Assembly: GCF_008932245.1 (NCBI RefSeq)
Contig: NZ_CP034909.1
Location: 992,001-1,056,000, forward strand
Reading direction: 5' to 3'
Length of the DNA stretch: 64,000 bases
DNA from: Sinorhizobium alkalisoli
GTDB lineage: Bacteria; Pseudomonadota; Alphaproteobacteria; Rhizobiales; Rhizobiaceae
Shown here: positions 48,025 through 58,353 of the stretch, piece by piece
How positions within the stretch are numbered: position 1 is the first letter of the stretch
Layout of the letters: every line of letters starts with the position of its first letter
Notes under the pieces: model-generated
The model's input: only the letters and a program-made list of their open reading frames with translations
Database searches by the model: none
What the model was told of the DNA's origin: nothing
Program-made: the position numbers and the translations under genes

Positions 48025-50682
48025 TCAGTCCTTCTTGGCCGTGGCGGCCGTCCTGGTTTTCGCCTTGGCGCCGGACTTGGGCTTTGCCGCCTTCGAGCCG
48101 GCGCTCTTCGCCCCTGCGGCCGATGCCTTGCTCCTGGACGTCTTGCCCTTCGTTCCGCCACCCTTGGCGGCGCGCTCGGCAATCAGGGCAAGTGCCTCTT
48201 CTGCGGTGACCGACTGCGGATCCTTGCCCCTCGGCAGGGTGGCGTTCACCTTGCCCCAGTTGACGTAGGGACCAAAGCGTCCGTCGCGCACCGTAATCGC
48301 GCCGCCCTCGGGATGTTCCCCAAGGTCCTTGAGAGCCGCTGCGGTGCGCCCGCGCGCTCCTGCGCCCTTCGACTGCTTGTCCGCCAGTACCGAGACGGCG
48401 CGGTTGAGGCCGATCGAGAAGACGTCCTCGACAGATTCCAAGTTGGCGTAGGTGCCGTCATGGAGCACGAAGGGTCCGTAGCGGCCGATCCCGGTGGAGA
48501 TCATCTTTCCCGATTCCGGGTGCGCGCCGATATCGCGGGGCAGCGAGAGGAGGGCGAGCGCCTTTTCGTGATCGATCGTGGCTGGCGTCCAGCCCTTCGG
48601 TAGGCTGGCACGTTTCGCATCCTTGCCGTCGCCTCGCTGCACGTAGGGACCGAAGCGGCCGCTGCGCAGCGTTATTTCCTCGCCGGTATGCGGATCCTTT
48701 CCAAGGCTCTGCGGCTCGTTCGATACAGCCGCTTCCGCCTCGCCGTTGCTTTCGGACGAGAGCTGGCGGGTGTAGTTGCACTCCGGATAGTTGGAGCAAC
48801 CGACGAAGGCACCGTATTTGCCGAGCTTCAGCGACAGCTTGCCGGTGCCGCAGACCTGGCAGATACGCGGATCGCCGCCGTCTTCGCGCTTCGGGAAGAC
48901 GAGCGGTGCCAGTTCCTCGTTGAGCGCATCGAGCACATTGGTGACGCGCAGTTCCTTGGTGTCCTCGACCTGCGAGAAGAAATCATTCCAGAATTCGCGC
49001 AGGACGTCCTTCCAGTTGAGTTCGCCGGCGGAAATCTGGTCGAGCTTTTCTTCGAGCGACGCGGTGAAATCATATTCCACGTAGCGGGTGAAGAAGCTCT
49101 CGAGGAAGGCCGTGACCAACCGGCCTTTCGCCTGCGGCACCAGTTTGCGCTTGTCGATCGCCACATAGTCGCGGTCGACGATCGTCGTGACCGTCGCGGC
49201 ATAGGTCGAGGGGCGCCCGATGCCGAGCTCCTCCATCTTCTTGATCAGCGTTGCTTCCGAATAGCGCGGCGGCGGCTCGGTGAAGTGCTGGCTGGCATCG
49301 ATCTTCTGCTTGGCGAGGCTCTCGCGGGCGTTGATCTCCGGCAGGCGGCCACCGTCTTCACCATCCTCCGCCTGCTCGCCGTCTTCCTTCATGTCCGTAT
49401 AGGCGGCGATGAAGCCGTCGAAGCGGATGACCGAGCCGGTCGCCCTGAGGCCGGCCCTCTTGCCGCCATTGTCAGCCGTGATCTCGGCGGTCGTCCGCTC
49501 GATCTCGGCCGAGGCCATCTGGCTGGCGATGCCGCGCTTCCAGACGAGGTCGTAGAGCTTCAGCATGTCGCCGTCGAGAAAACGGCGAACCTGCTCGGGC
49601 GTGCGGTAGAAATCCGTCGGGCGAATCGCCTCGTGTGCTTCCTGAGCGTTCTTGGCCTTTGTCGAATAGAAGCGGGGCTTTTCCGGCAGGTAGCGGTCGC
49701 CGAACTGGCTGCCGATCGCCCGGCGCGCCGCATCGATCGCCTCCGGCGCCATTTGCACGCCGTCGGTACGCATATAGGTGATGAGACCGACGGTCTCGCC
49801 GCCGATGTCGACGCCCTCATAGAGCTTCTGCGCCACCTGCATGGTGCGCGACGCCGAGAAGCCGAGCTTGGAGGAGGCGGCCTGTTGCAGCGTCGATGTG
49901 GTGAAGGGCGGGGCCGGATTGCGCTTGACCGGCTTCGCCTCGACGCTTTCAACCACATAGCTGGCGCGGTCGAGCAGCGCCTTCAGCCGGTTGGCCTCTT
50001 CCGCATTGCCGATCGCCTTCGGCTGGAACCGCTTGCCGTCGGCCGACACCAGCCGCGCCTCGAATTCGTCGCCGCGCGGCGTCTTCAGGAGGGCGGAGAT
50101 ATTCCAGTACTCCTCCGTCACAAAGCGCTCGATCTCCGCCTCGCGATCGCAGACGAGGCGCAGCGCCACCGACTGCACGCGGCCGGCCGAACGGGCGCCC
50201 GGAAGCTTGCGCCAGAGAACCGGCGAAAGGTTGAAGCCGACGAGATAATCGAGGGCGCGGCGGGCGAGATAGGCGTCGACCAGCGAGATGTCGATGTCGC
50301 GCGGATCCGCCATCGCGTCGAGCACCGCTTTCTTGGTGATCGCATTGAAGACGACGCGCTTGACCGGCTTGTCGCCGATGACCTTCTTCTTCTTGAGAAG
50401 GTCGAGCACGTGCCAGGAAATCGCTTCACCCTCGCGATCCGGGTCGGTCGCCAGGATCAGGCCGTCGGACGACTTCACGGCGTCGGCAATGTCTTTCATC
50501 CGCTTGGCCGAGGCGCCATCGACTTCCCACGACATCTCGAAGTCCTCGTCCGGTCGCACCGAACCGTCCTTGGCCGGCAGGTCCCGCACATGGCCGAACG
50601 AAGCAAGCACCTTATAGCCGGGGCCCAGGTACTTGTTGATCGTCTTGGCCTTGGAAGGCGATTCCACCACTACAACATTCAT
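48025..50682 (-). CDS. topA: DNA topoisomerase I
   Basis: A type IA topoisomerase that relaxes negative supercoils. The 885-residue product starts with a TOPRIM domain (MNVVVVESPSKAKTINKYLG), has the active-site Tyr in VGLITYMRTDGVQM, a four-cysteine zinc finger beginning CQVCGTGKL and ending CSNYPEC, then repeat-like C-terminal domains (RFGPYV, RYGPFV, RFGPYVNWGK) and a Lys/Ala-rich tail. ATG 50682 is the family start; ATG 50688 is an alternative. Confidence 0.96.
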   Translation of the reverse strand: MNVVVVESPSKAKTINKYLGPGYKVLASFGHVRDLPAKDGSVRPDEDFEMSWEVDGASAKRMKDIADAVKSSDGLILATDPDREGEAISWHVLDLLKKKKVIGDKPVKRVVFNAITKKAVLDAMADPRDIDISLVDAYLARRALDYLVGFNLSPVLWRKLPGARSAGRVQSVALRLVCDREAEIERFVTEEYWNISALLKTPRGDEFEARLVSADGKRFQPKAIGNAEEANRLKALLDRASYVVESVEAKPVKRNPAPPFTTSTLQQAASSKLGFSASRTMQVAQKLYEGVDIGGETVGLITYMRTDGVQMAPEAIDAARRAIGSQFGDRYLPEKPRFYSTKAKNAQEAHEAIRPTDFYRTPEQVRRFLDGDMLKLYDLVWKRGIASQMASAEIERTTAEITADNGGKRAGLRATGSVIRFDGFIAAYTDMKEDGEQAEDGEDGGRLPEINARESLAKQKIDASQHFTEPPPRYSEATLIKKMEELGIGRPSTYAATVTTIVDRDYVAIDKRKLVPQAKGRLVTAFLESFFTRYVEYDFTASLEEKLDQISAGELNWKDVLREFWNDFFSQVEDTKELRVTNVLDALNEELAPLVFPKREDGGDPRICQVCGTGKLSLKLGKYGAFVGCSNYPECNYTRQLSSESNGEAEAAVSNEPQSLGKDPHTGEEITLRSGRFGPYVQRGDGKDAKRASLPKGWTPATIDHEKALALLSLPRDIGAHPESGKMISTGIGRYGPFVLHDGTYANLESVEDVFSIGLNRAVSVLADKQSKGAGARGRTAAALKDLGEHPEGGAITVRDGRFGPYVNWGKVNATLPRGKDPQSVTAEEALALIAERAAKGGGTKGKTSRSKASAAGAKSAGSKAAKPKSGAKAKTRTAATAKKD

Positions 50683-50907
50683 CGTCATTCTCTGACACAA
50701 CTCTTATGGCAAGGCGCAAGCCCTTATGCGCCGAACTTCGACGCCACGAAATGGACAGGGATTCAGGCGCGGTCAAGGGGTTATATCAAAATAGCGGTAT
50801 CCCGGTCGCTCGCAATCAAGTGGCAAGTGCCGAAATCTATCAACTAAACGTTGTCCAACTCATAGGTCTGATCGGTGCGTCGGCCTTGCCAGGCGGATGC
50901 CTCGACC

Positions 50908-52077
50908 CTATTCGACAGAGACGAGCGAGACCAGATTGGCACCATGGCGGCAGAGCTGGCCGGCAAGGTCCAACTCCAGAAGCACGAGATAGACTTCGGA
51001 GGCGGAAAGCCCCGTATGCCGGATGACGTCGTCGATCTCGACCGGCGTTGGCCCGAGTGCCTCGACGATCCGGGCGCGGTCGCTGTCGCCCGGTGCGCTC
51101 TTCGCCGTCGATGCCGCCGGAGCGATCGGCCTCTCCTCGATCGAGGGCTCCTTCATGTCCAGGCGCGAAAAAAGGTCGTCGCGGCTGAGCGGGGCCAAGC
51201 CCTCGAGGACGTCGGCAGGAGAAGTGGTCACGGTCGCCCCCTGCTTCAGGAGGTCGTTCGTGCCGTGGCAGCGCGGATCGAGCGGAGAGCCCGGCACCGC
51301 AAAGACGAGTCGGCCAAAATCGGCGGCGTAGCGGGCGGTGATCAGCGAGCCGGAACGGTTGGCGGCTTCGATGATGGCGATGCCGAGGCTGACGCCGGCG
51401 ATGAGGCGGTTGCGCCGCGGGAAGTCGCGGGCGCGCGGCTCCCAGCCGAAGGGCATTTCGCTGATCGCGAGACCCGCCCCGGAGGTGATTTCCTGCAACA
51501 GCCCGATATTCTCCGGCGGGTAGGGCCGGTCGAGACCGCCTGCAAGCGCCGCAATCGTGCCGGTCTCGACGCTCGCACGATGGGCGGCGGTGTCGATGCC
51601 GCGGGCGAGGCCGGAGGTTACGATGTAACCGGCAGCCCCGGCCTCGCGGGCGATCATCGCCGCGAATTTGACGCCGCTGACGGAGGCATTGCGGGAGCCG
51701 ACGATGCCGAGCGAGGGGCGGGTCGCCACCATTGGATTGCCCTTGACGGCCAAGAGCGGGGGAGCTCCATCGATCTCCTTGAGAGCCTGCGGATAGTGGG
51801 GCTCGCCGATGCCGATGAAGACGGCACCGAAACGATGCGCCGCTTCGAGTTCGCGTTCCGCATCGGCGAGCGAGGCCACGCGGATCGGCCGGCCAGCGCC
51901 GCCACGGCGGGAAAGCTCCGGCAGCGCCTCGAGAGCGGCCTCGGCGGAGCCGAAATGATTGATCAGGTCCCGAAACGTCGCAGGGCCGACATTGTCACTG
52001 CGGATCAGCCGTAGCCAGGCGATCTTCTGCCGTTCCGTCAGCGCGATTCCGGGTGGTCGAGCGCTGCCGTTCCGCAT
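50908..52077 (-). CDS. dprA: DNA-processing protein DprA
   Basis: DprA loads RecA on incoming single-stranded DNA during transformation. The 389-residue product has a Rossmann-like domain with [45 protein letters not shown] and [11 protein letters not shown], and a C-terminal winged helix (residues about 325-385). ATG 52077 overlaps the plsY stop by one base. A 24-codon extension within plsY is ignored. Confidence 0.93.
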   Translation of the reverse strand: MRNGSARPPGIALTERQKIAWLRLIRSDNVGPATFRDLINHFGSAEAALEALPELSRRGGAGRPIRVASLADAERELEAAHRFGAVFIGIGEPHYPQALKEIDGAPPLLAVKGNPMVATRPSLGIVGSRNASVSGVKFAAMIAREAGAAGYIVTSGLARGIDTAAHRASVETGTIAALAGGLDRPYPPENIGLLQEITSGAGLAISEMPFGWEPRARDFPRRNRLIAGVSLGIAIIEAANRSGSLITARYAADFGRLVFAVPGSPLDPRCHGTNDLLKQGATVTTSPADVLEGLAPLSRDDLFSRLDMKEPSIEERPIAPAASTAKSAPGDSDRARIVEALGPTPVEIDDVIRHTGLSASEVYLVLLELDLAGQLCRHGANLVSLVSVE

Positions 52078-52688
52078 TATCCCTTTTCTCCGATCCGGCT
52101 TTCCGTGCCGCTCAGGAGCCGCTGGATGTTGGCCCGATGCTTGATCCAACTGATGACGGTCATTGCGGCAAAGAGCAGTGCGACCTTTTCAGATCCCGTT
52201 GCGTAGAGCACCACCGGAATGATGGCGGTCGCGACGAGCGCCGAGAGCGAGGAGTAACGCGTGATCCTTGCCACCGCGAGCCAGATCACAGCGAAAGCAA
52301 GCATCATGATGGGCGCGAGACCGAGCAGCACGCCGATATAGGTGGCGACCCCCTTGCCGCCCTTGAAGGAAAGCCACACCGGGAAGAGGTGCCCGAGAAA
52401 GGCGGCAAATCCGGCAGCGATCCCCGCTTCGGCTCCCCAATAGGAGGCGATCGCCGCTGCCGCGGTACCCTTCAGCGCATCGAGCAGAAGCGTTGCAGCG
52501 GCAAGTTTCCTGTTGCCTGTTCTCAGCACATTCGTTGCGCCGATATTGCCGGAGCCGATCTTGCGGACATCGCCGAGCCCCGCAATGCGGGTCAGGATGA
52601 GGCCGAACGGGATCGATCCCAGGAGATAGCCGAAAGCCAGGCACAGGAGTGTTGCAGGCAGCCCCAACTGCCAGGAAAGAATGTCCAC
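52077..52688 (-). CDS. plsY: Acyl-phosphate:glycerol-3-phosphate acyltransferase
   Basis: PlsY makes lysophosphatidic acid, the first step of phospholipid synthesis, at the inner membrane. The 203-residue product has five hydrophobic helices and signature loops [14 protein letters not shown] and [13 protein letters not shown]. The start is GTG 52688 ([15 protein letters not shown]) with GGGGGA nine bases upstream. The 31-codon extension to 52781 runs into the pyrC' gene. Confidence 0.94.
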   Translation of the reverse strand: MDILSWQLGLPATLLCLAFGYLLGSIPFGLILTRIAGLGDVRKIGSGNIGATNVLRTGNRKLAAATLLLDALKGTAAAAIASYWGAEAGIAAGFAAFLGHLFPVWLSFKGGKGVATYIGVLLGLAPIMMLAFAVIWLAVARITRYSSLSALVATAIIPVVLYATGSEKVALLFAAMTVISWIKHRANIQRLLSGTESRIGEKG

Positions 52689-52716
52689 CGGTTGTCCCCC
52701 GCTTAACCGCTTGCTC

Positions 52717-54009
52717 TCACACCGCGTGTACGAGCTTGCCCGCAACATAGGTCTGCACGACCCGCCCGGTAAAGCGCGCATTTTCGAAAGGCGTGTTCTT
52801 GGAGCGGGAGACCAGCGCTTCCTTGTAGAGAACCCAGGGCTCGTCGAGGTCGAGTATGGCGAAGTCGGCCTTCGCCCCGGGCTTCAGCGTGCCCGCTTCG
52901 AGGCCGAAGATCGCCGCCGGTCGGGTGGACAGCGCATCGATCAGCCGCATCAGCGGCACCTGACCGCTGTGGTAGAGGCGGAGTGCCGCGGCCGCGAGCG
53001 TCTCGAGGCCGACCGCACCATCGGCGGCATCCGCAAAGGGAAGCCGCTTGGTGTCGACGTCCTGCGGGTCGTGGGACGAGACGATGATGTCGACCGTGCC
53101 GTCCGCCAGCGCCTCGACCATCGCCATGCGGTCGTCTTCGCCGCGCAAGGGCGGCGATAGCTTGAAGAATGTCCGGTACTCGCCGATGTCGTTCTCGTTC
53201 AGCGTCAGGTGGTTGATGGAGATGCCGCAGGTGACGTTTGCCCCGCGCTGCCGCGCCATCCGGATGGCCTCTGCCGATTCCGGAACGGAAATCTTGGCGG
53301 CGTGGTAGGCGGCCCGCGTCAGTCCGGCAATGCGCAGGTCGCGCTCGAGCGGAATGATCTCGGCCTCGCGCGGAATGCCCGGAAGGCCGAGCCAGCTCGC
53401 GAGCAGCCCTTCGTTCATGACGCCGTTGGCGCCGAGATATTTGTCGCGGGCCTCGAGCGCGATCACGGTCCCGATCTCGCGCGCGTAGGTCATGGCGCGG
53501 CGAAGCACGAGCGTATCGTGGACCGGCTTCCGGCCGTTGGTGAAGCAGACCGCGCCCGCATGCTTGAGCAGTCCGAGTTCGGTCATCTCTTCGCCGAGCA
53601 GGCCCTTCGTAAGCGCGGCGGACGGATGGACGTTGACGAGCGCCTTGTCGCGGGCGGCCTTCTGCACGAATTCGACAAGCGCGATGTCATCGATGACCGG
53701 ATCGGTGTCGGGCATGGCGATGAAGGACGTGACCCCGCCGCTCGCCGCCGCGCGCGCGGCCGATTCGATCGTCTCGCGGTGTTCGCTGCCCGGTTCGCCG
53801 ACGAAGACGCGTGCATCGACGAGGCCGGGCACGGCGACGAGGCCGGCGCAGTCCTTGACGAAGGCACCGGCCGGGGCGCCCTGGTTCTGTGCATCCTTCC
53901 CGGCCGCGAGGATGCGGCCGTCGCCACCGACGATGAGGGTGCCGGTTTCATCAAGATTTCGCGAGGGATCGATGATCCGCAGATTCTGCAGAACGAGTGG
54001 TCTGGTCAT
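52717..54009 (-). CDS. Dihydroorotase-like protein, probably inactive (PyrC')
   Basis: The 430-residue product aligns throughout with class I dihydroorotases but lacks catalytic residues. The DxHxH metal motif reads [15 protein letters not shown], with both His replaced, and the usual DHAPH segment reads IVSSHDPQD. In Pseudomonas and relatives an inactive PyrC' assembles with PyrB to form active aspartate carbamoyltransferase. The four-base overlap with pyrB supports that structural role here. A genuine dihydroorotase must then be encoded elsewhere. Confidence 0.9.
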   Translation of the reverse strand: MTRPLVLQNLRIIDPSRNLDETGTLIVGGDGRILAAGKDAQNQGAPAGAFVKDCAGLVAVPGLVDARVFVGEPGSEHRETIESAARAAASGGVTSFIAMPDTDPVIDDIALVEFVQKAARDKALVNVHPSAALTKGLLGEEMTELGLLKHAGAVCFTNGRKPVHDTLVLRRAMTYAREIGTVIALEARDKYLGANGVMNEGLLASWLGLPGIPREAEIIPLERDLRIAGLTRAAYHAAKISVPESAEAIRMARQRGANVTCGISINHLTLNENDIGEYRTFFKLSPPLRGEDDRMAMVEALADGTVDIIVSSHDPQDVDTKRLPFADAADGAVGLETLAAAALRLYHSGQVPLMRLIDALSTRPAAIFGLEAGTLKPGAKADFAILDLDEPWVLYKEALVSRSKNTPFENARFTGRVVQTYVAGKLVHAV

Positions 54010-54959
54010 GGGCGCGGCCCCTGGTTCTGGGAAAGCCCCTGGGAAAGAAGGAGCGTCTCCATCACGGCCATGCGCACGGCGACGCCCATTTCCACCTGCT
54101 GCTCGATGACGCTCTGGGGCCCGTCGGCGATGTCCGAGGCGATCTCGACGCCGCGGTTCATCGGGCCGGGGTGCATGACGAGCGCATCCTCCTTGGCGGC
54201 TTTCAGCTTCTCCGCATCGAGACCGTAATAATGGAAGTACTCCCGCACCGAAGGCACGAAGGAACCGGCCATGCGCTCGCGCTGCAGTCTCAACATCATG
54301 ACCACGTCGGCATCCTTCAGGCCCTCGGCCATGGAGTGGTAGACCTCCACGCCCATCTGCTCGATCCCTGCGGGAAGCAATGTCGCCGGCGCCACCACGC
54401 GCACGCGCGCCCCCATCTGGTTCAACAGCAGGATGTTCGAGCGGGCGACGCGTGAATGCAGAACGTCGCCGCAGATCGCCACGATGATCCTGGCGAGCGT
54501 ACCCCTGGCGCGGCGGATCGTCAGTGCATCGAGCAGCGCCTGCGTCGGGTGCTCGTGCTGGCCGTCGCCGGCGTTGACGACGGAGCAGGAGACCTTCTGC
54601 GCCAGCAGGGCCGCAGCGCCCGCCGATGAATGGCGCACCACGAGCACGTCGGGATGCATGGCATTCAAGGTCATCGCCGTGTCGATCAGCGTCTCGCCCT
54701 TCTTCACGGAGGAGTTGCCGACGGACATGTTCATGACGTCGGCGCCGAGCCGCTTACCCGCGAGTTCGAAGGAGGATTGCGTTCGGGTCGAAGCCTCGAA
54801 GAAAAGATTGATCTGCGTCAGTCCGCGGAGGGTGGAAGTCTTCTTCTCCCTCTGGCGGGAGATTTTCACGGCTTCGTCGGCGCGATCGAGCAGGAGCGTG
54901 ATGTCCTGTTCCGTCAGCCCCTTGATGCCGAGCAGGTGGCGATGCGGGAAAGTGATCAT
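54006..54959 (-). CDS. pyrB: Aspartate carbamoyltransferase catalytic subunit
   Basis: PyrB makes N-carbamoyl-aspartate, the committed step of pyrimidine synthesis. The 317-residue product has the carbamoyl-phosphate motif [20 protein letters not shown], the [12 protein letters not shown] segment, and [11 protein letters not shown] near the end. ATG 54959 has AAGGG upstream. It overlaps pyrC' by four bases and starts the minus-strand run that continues through plsY, dprA, topA and rnr. Confidence 0.96.
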   Translation of the reverse strand: MITFPHRHLLGIKGLTEQDITLLLDRADEAVKISRQREKKTSTLRGLTQINLFFEASTRTQSSFELAGKRLGADVMNMSVGNSSVKKGETLIDTAMTLNAMHPDVLVVRHSSAGAAALLAQKVSCSVVNAGDGQHEHPTQALLDALTIRRARGTLARIIVAICGDVLHSRVARSNILLLNQMGARVRVVAPATLLPAGIEQMGVEVYHSMAEGLKDADVVMMLRLQRERMAGSFVPSVREYFHYYGLDAEKLKAAKEDALVMHPGPMNRGVEIASDIADGPQSVIEQQVEMGVAVRMAVMETLLLSQGLSQNQGPRP

Positions 54960-55116
54960 GGGCCGCCCTTGCATGCTGGGATTTGGCCCGCTCTATAGAA
55001 CGTGGTCCGGGATGCGGCAAGCGGCGCGCCAGCTCTTCTCGAGAAAACTTGTCGGGGCCACGCCTTCTTTCTGCAGGCCTGTTTCGCACCCGCGAAACTT
55101 GCGCTAGAACCGGCTC

Positions 55117-56769
55117 ATGAATCAGATGAGCCGGACCGAACAGAAACTTGCGGAACTGAACCAGCCGAAGCCCTGGTCCGGCGTCAATGCCTATCGATCC
55201 GATCCCTTGATGGTCGATCTCACCTCCGGCATGCCTAAGACGCTGCGCGACGAATTCGACGCGCTCGGCCGCCATGTGACTTCGCCCGAGGCGCAGGAGC
55301 TGGCGCGCATGGCGAATGAGGGCGCGCCGAAGCTGAAGACCCATGGGCCGCGCGGCGAACGCCTCGACGTGGTCGAGTTCCACCCGGCCTGGCACGCGCT
55401 GATGCGCCGGTCGATGGCGACGGGCTTGCATTCCTCCGCCTGGGAGAGCCTGCCCGACGAGCGCGGCCGCTCGCACAAGGTGAGGGCGATCCGCTTCTAT
55501 CTGACGGCGCAGCTCGAATGCGGCCATCTCTGTCCGCTGACGATGACCAGCGCGTCCGTTGCCGCGATCACCGCCTCGCCCGCCGTCCAGAAGGAATGGG
55601 CGCCGAAGATCCTGTCGCGCAAATACGACTCGTCCAATCGGCCATGGATGCAGAAATCCGCCGTTACCATCGGCATGGGCATGACGGAGAAGCAGGGCGG
55701 TACGGATGTGCGCGCTAACACGTCCACTGCGGAACGGGTCGGCGAGGGAATCTATCGGCTCAATGGCCACAAGTGGTTCATGTCCGCGCCGATGAGCGAT
55801 GCCTTCGTGATGCTGGCGCAATCCCGCGACGGCCTTGGCTGCTTCCTGGTACCGAGGCTGCTCGAGGATGGTTCGGCCAACGGCTTGCGCTTCCAGCGCC
55901 TCAAGGACAAGCTCGGCAACCGCTCCAACGCCTCCTCCGAGGTCGAGTTCTCGGACACGTTCGGCTTCCTGCTCGGAGCGCCGGATGCCGGCATCCGCAC
56001 GATCCTCGATATGGTGACGCTGACGCGGCTCGACTGTGCGCTCGCTTCCGCCGGCATGATGCGCGCCTCGCTTGCCGAAGCGGTGCATCACACCCGCGGC
56101 CGCAAGGTGTTCGGCAAGGCGCTCGTCAGCCAACCGATCATGACCCGGGTGCTCGCCGATATGGCGCTCGATGTCGCGGCCGCGAGCGCGCTGTCGTTCC
56201 GCCTCGCCGACGCCTTCGACAAGGCGCATGGCAGCGCCGAGGACGCCGCCTATGCACGGATCATGACGCCGGTCGCAAAATACTGGTCATGCAAGATCGC
56301 TCCCGCACTGATCTACGAGGCGATGGAGTGCCTGGGCGGCAACGGCTATGTGGAGGAGCGTTCGCTCGCCCGCCACTATCGCGAAGCGCCGGTCAACGCG
56401 ATTTGGGAAGGCTCCGGCAACGTGATGGCGCTCGACGTGCTTCGGGTGCTCGGGCGCCGCAAGGAGCTGTTCGAGCAGCTTTTCGGCGTCTTCAGCCGCG
56501 ATCTCGGCCCTGCCGGCCGCAAGACGATCGAGGTGCTGCGCGCCGCCATGTCGCTCTGCGAGCGCGACGAGGGGGCTGCCCGCATGCTGGTCGAGCAGCT
56601 GGCGCTCGCCGCGGCGGCGGCGGAACTCTACCGGCTCGGCGCCGGGCGGATCGCCGACGCGTTTCTCGAGTCGCGGCTCGCTGCCGGCTGGCGCTCGACC
56701 TACGGCATGCTCGATTCGCGCTTCGACTCCTCTTACATCCTCGATCTGCTCTACCCGGCCGCGACATAG
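55117..56769 (+). CDS. aidB: AidB-like acyl-CoA dehydrogenase
   Basis: A flavoprotein of the acyl-CoA dehydrogenase family. The 550-residue length, the N-terminal extension and the signature MTEKQGGTDVRANTSTAER match the alkylation-response protein AidB, which binds DNA and is thought to protect it. The FAD-domain C-terminal segment YEAMECLGGNGYVEE is present. Normal beta-oxidation enzymes are about 380 residues. No Ada or LexA box is visible upstream. The 3' end overlaps the opposing AEC gene by 19 bp. Confidence 0.88.
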   Translation: MNQMSRTEQKLAELNQPKPWSGVNAYRSDPLMVDLTSGMPKTLRDEFDALGRHVTSPEAQELARMANEGAPKLKTHGPRGERLDVVEFHPAWHALMRRSMATGLHSSAWESLPDERGRSHKVRAIRFYLTAQLECGHLCPLTMTSASVAAITASPAVQKEWAPKILSRKYDSSNRPWMQKSAVTIGMGMTEKQGGTDVRANTSTAERVGEGIYRLNGHKWFMSAPMSDAFVMLAQSRDGLGCFLVPRLLEDGSANGLRFQRLKDKLGNRSNASSEVEFSDTFGFLLGAPDAGIRTILDMVTLTRLDCALASAGMMRASLAEAVHHTRGRKVFGKALVSQPIMTRVLADMALDVAAASALSFRLADAFDKAHGSAEDAAYARIMTPVAKYWSCKIAPALIYEAMECLGGNGYVEERSLARHYREAPVNAIWEGSGNVMALDVLRVLGRRKELFEQLFGVFSRDLGPAGRKTIEVLRAAMSLCERDEGAARMLVEQLALAAAAAELYRLGAGRIADAFLESRLAAGWRSTYGMLDSRFDSSYILDLLYPAAT

Positions 56770-57686
56770 CCGGTGATCGCGAGCACCAGCGGTATCGTGA
56801 AGAAGGACGCGGCCGTCTGGACCGTGGCGACGGCCGCGTAAAGCTCCGCGTCTCCCCCCATCTGCTTTGCCAGGAGATAGCCATTCATCGCCGTCGGCAC
56901 GGCTGCACCGATCGCGATGACGAGCAAGGCGTCGCCCCGGATGCCGAGCAGGACGCCGGCACCCACCATGAACGCCGGCATGACGATGAGCTTGAGCGTG
57001 ACCGCAAGGAGAGCAGGGGCGCTCGGCTTCATCGCGTCGGCGATCTTCAGTCCGGCGCCTACCATGATCAGGCCGAGGCTGAGCGAAGCGGTGGCCAGCA
57101 TGTCGATCGCCGTCATCGCCGGCGCATAGATCGGGATATCGGCGAGGTTCACCAGGATGCCGGCCGCCGACGACAGGATCAGCGGATTGGTGAGGATCTT
57201 GAAGAAGAAGAACCCGAGCCCGCGGCTGCGGCCGTTGAACCAGACGAGCACGGCGACATTGTAGAAGTTGATCGGGATGATGACCAGCGTCATGACCAGT
57301 GCCGTCAGGCTTAGGCCGATCGCGCCGTAAAGCTTCTGGGCGATGGCGAGCGCCATGAAACCGTTCCAGCGGGTGGCCGTCTGGAAGATCGAGGTGAAGG
57401 TGGCGCCGGAGATTTCGCGCGCCCTCAGAAACGGCCAGGTGAAAAGAAGCGCCAAGGACATCAGCGTGACGCTGCCGATGGTGGCGACGGCCGTCGCATC
57501 GGCCTTCATCCCGGTAAAATCCGCCTTCGCCAATGTCGAGAAGAGCAGGGCGGGGAAGAGAAAGTAGTAGCCGAACTGCTCGAGTCCGGCCCACATGCCC
57601 TGATCGACAAGGTTCGAGCGCCGCAGCCAGACGCCGAGGAGCACGAGCAGGAAGATGGGCAGGATGCTTTCGAAGATGATGGTCAT
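56751..57686 (-). CDS. AEC family transporter (auxin efflux carrier-like)
   Basis: The 311-residue product has about ten helices in two repeats, as in the AEC/BASS-type permeases (start FESILPIFLLVLLGVWLRRS; conserved LGLIMVGAGLKIADAM region). Bacterial members export or import organic acids such as malonate and malate; the name does not imply auxin. The substrate is unknown. It overlaps aidB by 19 bp tail to tail. Confidence 0.88.
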   Translation of the reverse strand: MTIIFESILPIFLLVLLGVWLRRSNLVDQGMWAGLEQFGYYFLFPALLFSTLAKADFTGMKADATAVATIGSVTLMSLALLFTWPFLRAREISGATFTSIFQTATRWNGFMALAIAQKLYGAIGLSLTALVMTLVIIPINFYNVAVLVWFNGRSRGLGFFFFKILTNPLILSSAAGILVNLADIPIYAPAMTAIDMLATASLSLGLIMVGAGLKIADAMKPSAPALLAVTLKLIVMPAFMVGAGVLLGIRGDALLVIAIGAAVPTAMNGYLLAKQMGGDAELYAAVATVQTAASFFTIPLVLAITGYVAAG

Positions 57687-57769
57687 GGCCGGCCTGTCAA
57701 GGGGTAGGTGCTACCCATAAAGCGCCGGATGGTGCCTCGCAAGGCGCGGATTGCCTGTGAATATTAACC

Positions 57770-57785
57770 TTAACAAATGGTTTAC
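57770..57785 (+). promoter_or_regulatory. Possible CtrA binding site
   Basis: TTAA-N7-TTTAC, one mismatch from the CtrA consensus TTAA-N7-TTAAC, 45 bp upstream of the small membrane gene at 57830. Alone it is weak evidence. Confidence 0.3.
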
Positions 57786-57829
57786 GTTGCGCCGAGCGGC
57801 CGGACGCTGGGATAGTGGCCTGGAGTTCA

Positions 57830-58006
57830 ATGCATTCGGAACGGAGCGGTTCGGTGAGAACTGGCCTGTTGATCATCATGATGATGTTTTTTGCCGGGCT
57901 GGCGCTCGATATAGCCTCGTTGGCGGCCGCTCTCGTCGCCGTCGTTCTGGCCGACCGGGCGATCTATCCGCTCCTCAGCGGATTGGCCGAAGGGAGGGGC
58001 GCATGA
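57830..58006 (+). CDS. Small membrane protein, partner of DUF6105 gene
   Basis: The product has 58 residues from ATG 57830, or 50 from GTG 57854, which has a better-spaced GGAG. Its hydrophobic core (LLIIMMMFFAGLALDIASLA and following) should cross the membrane once or twice. No family is recognised. Its TGA overlaps the ATG of the next gene (ATGA), so the two are translationally coupled. Confidence 0.65.
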   Translation: MHSERSGSVRTGLLIIMMMFFAGLALDIASLAAALVAVVLADRAIYPLLSGLAEGRGA

Positions 58007-58353
58007 AGTGGCTTCTGATGTTCTGGGGCGGTCCGGTGGTGCTTCTGACCGGCTGGTACGGGCTTTCCTATTACGATATGAGCTTCGGTATCTTCATGCT
58101 GACGCGCGACGCGCACGACCTGGTGTTCCGGGTCTATGGCCATGTTCTCGGGATTCCGCCCGAGACGATCCCGCCGCTCGTCGCGCGGGCGATGATCGTC
58201 GACACAATCGTCCTGTTCGCCCTCGTGGCTCTCCGCAAGCGCCGGCAGATCATGGCCTGGTACCGGCGCCGCTACGGCACGCCGGCGGCGCATCATCAGC
58301 CGGCGGACGCTCCGTCTTTCGGGAGCAAGGCCAATCTGTCGAGCGCACCCTGA
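58003..58353 (+). CDS. DUF6105 family membrane protein
   Basis: The 116-residue product starts [20 protein letters not shown], with membrane helices at about 3-22 and 68-86, and a basic C-terminal tail ([15 protein letters not shown]). I recall this as the rhizobial family DUF6105; its function is unknown. AGGGAGG precedes ATG 58003. The 3' 58 bp overlap the opposing ruvX gene. Confidence 0.8.
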   Translation: MKWLLMFWGGPVVLLTGWYGLSYYDMSFGIFMLTRDAHDLVFRVYGHVLGIPPETIPPLVARAMIVDTIVLFALVALRKRRQIMAWYRRRYGTPAAHHQPADAPSFGSKANLSSAP

